From Winogradskya humida (GTDB taxonomy: Bacteria > Actinomycetota > Actinomycetes > Mycobacteriales > Micromonosporaceae), in contig NZ_BOMN01000016.1 of assembly GCF_016862215.1 (NCBI RefSeq), forward strand, positions 1 through 48,808: a DNA stretch of 48,808 bases. The letters are read 5' to 3'. A model generated the notes under the pieces. The model saw nothing but the letters and a program-made list of their open reading frames with translations. It was not told the DNA's origin and ran no database searches. Below, in pieces: positions 48,789-48,808 of this stretch (positions within the stretch are counted from its first letter, which is position 1; each line of letters begins with the position of its first letter). Position numbers and translations under genes: made by a program.

Positions 48789-48808
48789 CGACCCCGCCCG
48801 GCCTGCAA
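48785..48808 (+). CDS. Start of a coupled downstream gene, cut by window edge
   Basis: A GTG overlapping the MFS stop as GTGA opens a frame reading VTTPPGLQ to the end of the window. This 4-bp overlap is the coupling used repeatedly here. Only eight codons are visible, so nothing can be said of the product, and it may be chance. Confidence 0.35.

Overview
The window is GC-rich actinomycete DNA, most likely from Actinoplanes or another Micromonosporaceae genus. Codons end mostly in G/C, GTG starts are common, genes overlap as ATGA/GTGA, and many genes carry a TAnnnT box 6-9 nt before the start codon (leaderless transcripts). glgA and glgC are divergent, as is usual in actinobacteria. A CDP-alcohol phosphatidyltransferase is followed by a long Pro/Ala-rich ORF, which fits the mycobacterial pgsA2-DUF881 order. 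No rRNA, tRNA, CRISPR array or insertion sequence was recognised. The genus is an inference from style and synteny, not a database result.

Layout. 1-5.3 kb (minus): partial Pro/Ala-rich protein with EATRPA repeats, phosphatidyltransferase, then an AAA+ ATPase/VWA pair. 5.4-10.6 kb: PhzF isomerase, ABC-F ATPase, secreted GHL10-type hydrolase, FAD amine-oxidase-like protein; the last two diverge from a 64-bp palindrome built of three phased boxes. 10.6-13.1 kb: glgA/glgC. 13.1-15.9 kb: TetR, SDR and MFS genes with a shared operator-like site; the tetR 3' end is a 27-bp tandem repeat. 15.9-18.3 kb: two uncharacterised plus-strand genes and an AraC regulator. 18.3-20.4 kb: operon of a Tat-type small protein, a DUF4331 protein and a 110-residue protein. 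20.5-25 kb: SRPBCC protein, a secreted double-trefoil lectin and a 1016-residue NACHT STAND NTPase (candidate anti-phage sensor). 25-30.9 kb: LysR and M20 peptidase divergent from a four-gene operon (alpha/beta hydrolase with Asp at the nucleophile site, mercaptopyruvate-type sulfurtransferase, SsuD-like flavin monooxygenase, GlcD-like FAD oxidase), which looks like an organosulfur salvage locus.

30.9-40.6 kb: leader peptide and GNAT; a short protein resembling HEPN/Toprim-associated proteins with a decayed Toprim site; 5'-3' exonuclease; YcnI-like surface protein; one-and-a-half-domain secreted GDPD; GNAT; DUF2090 aldolase-like protein; several hypotheticals; tandem GNAT; and a 55-residue protein. 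40.6-48.8 kb: membrane PAS-GGDEF-EAL protein; LacI and Gfo/Idh/MocA genes divergent from a GH30-CBM32 glycosidase; a DHA2 drug exporter; and the first codons of a coupled gene at the window edge.

The strongest candidates for undescribed biology are the NACHT NTPase, the decayed Toprim-like protein, the organosulfur locus, the three-box palindrome, the DUF4331 operon, and two genes whose 3' ends have been tandemly duplicated.
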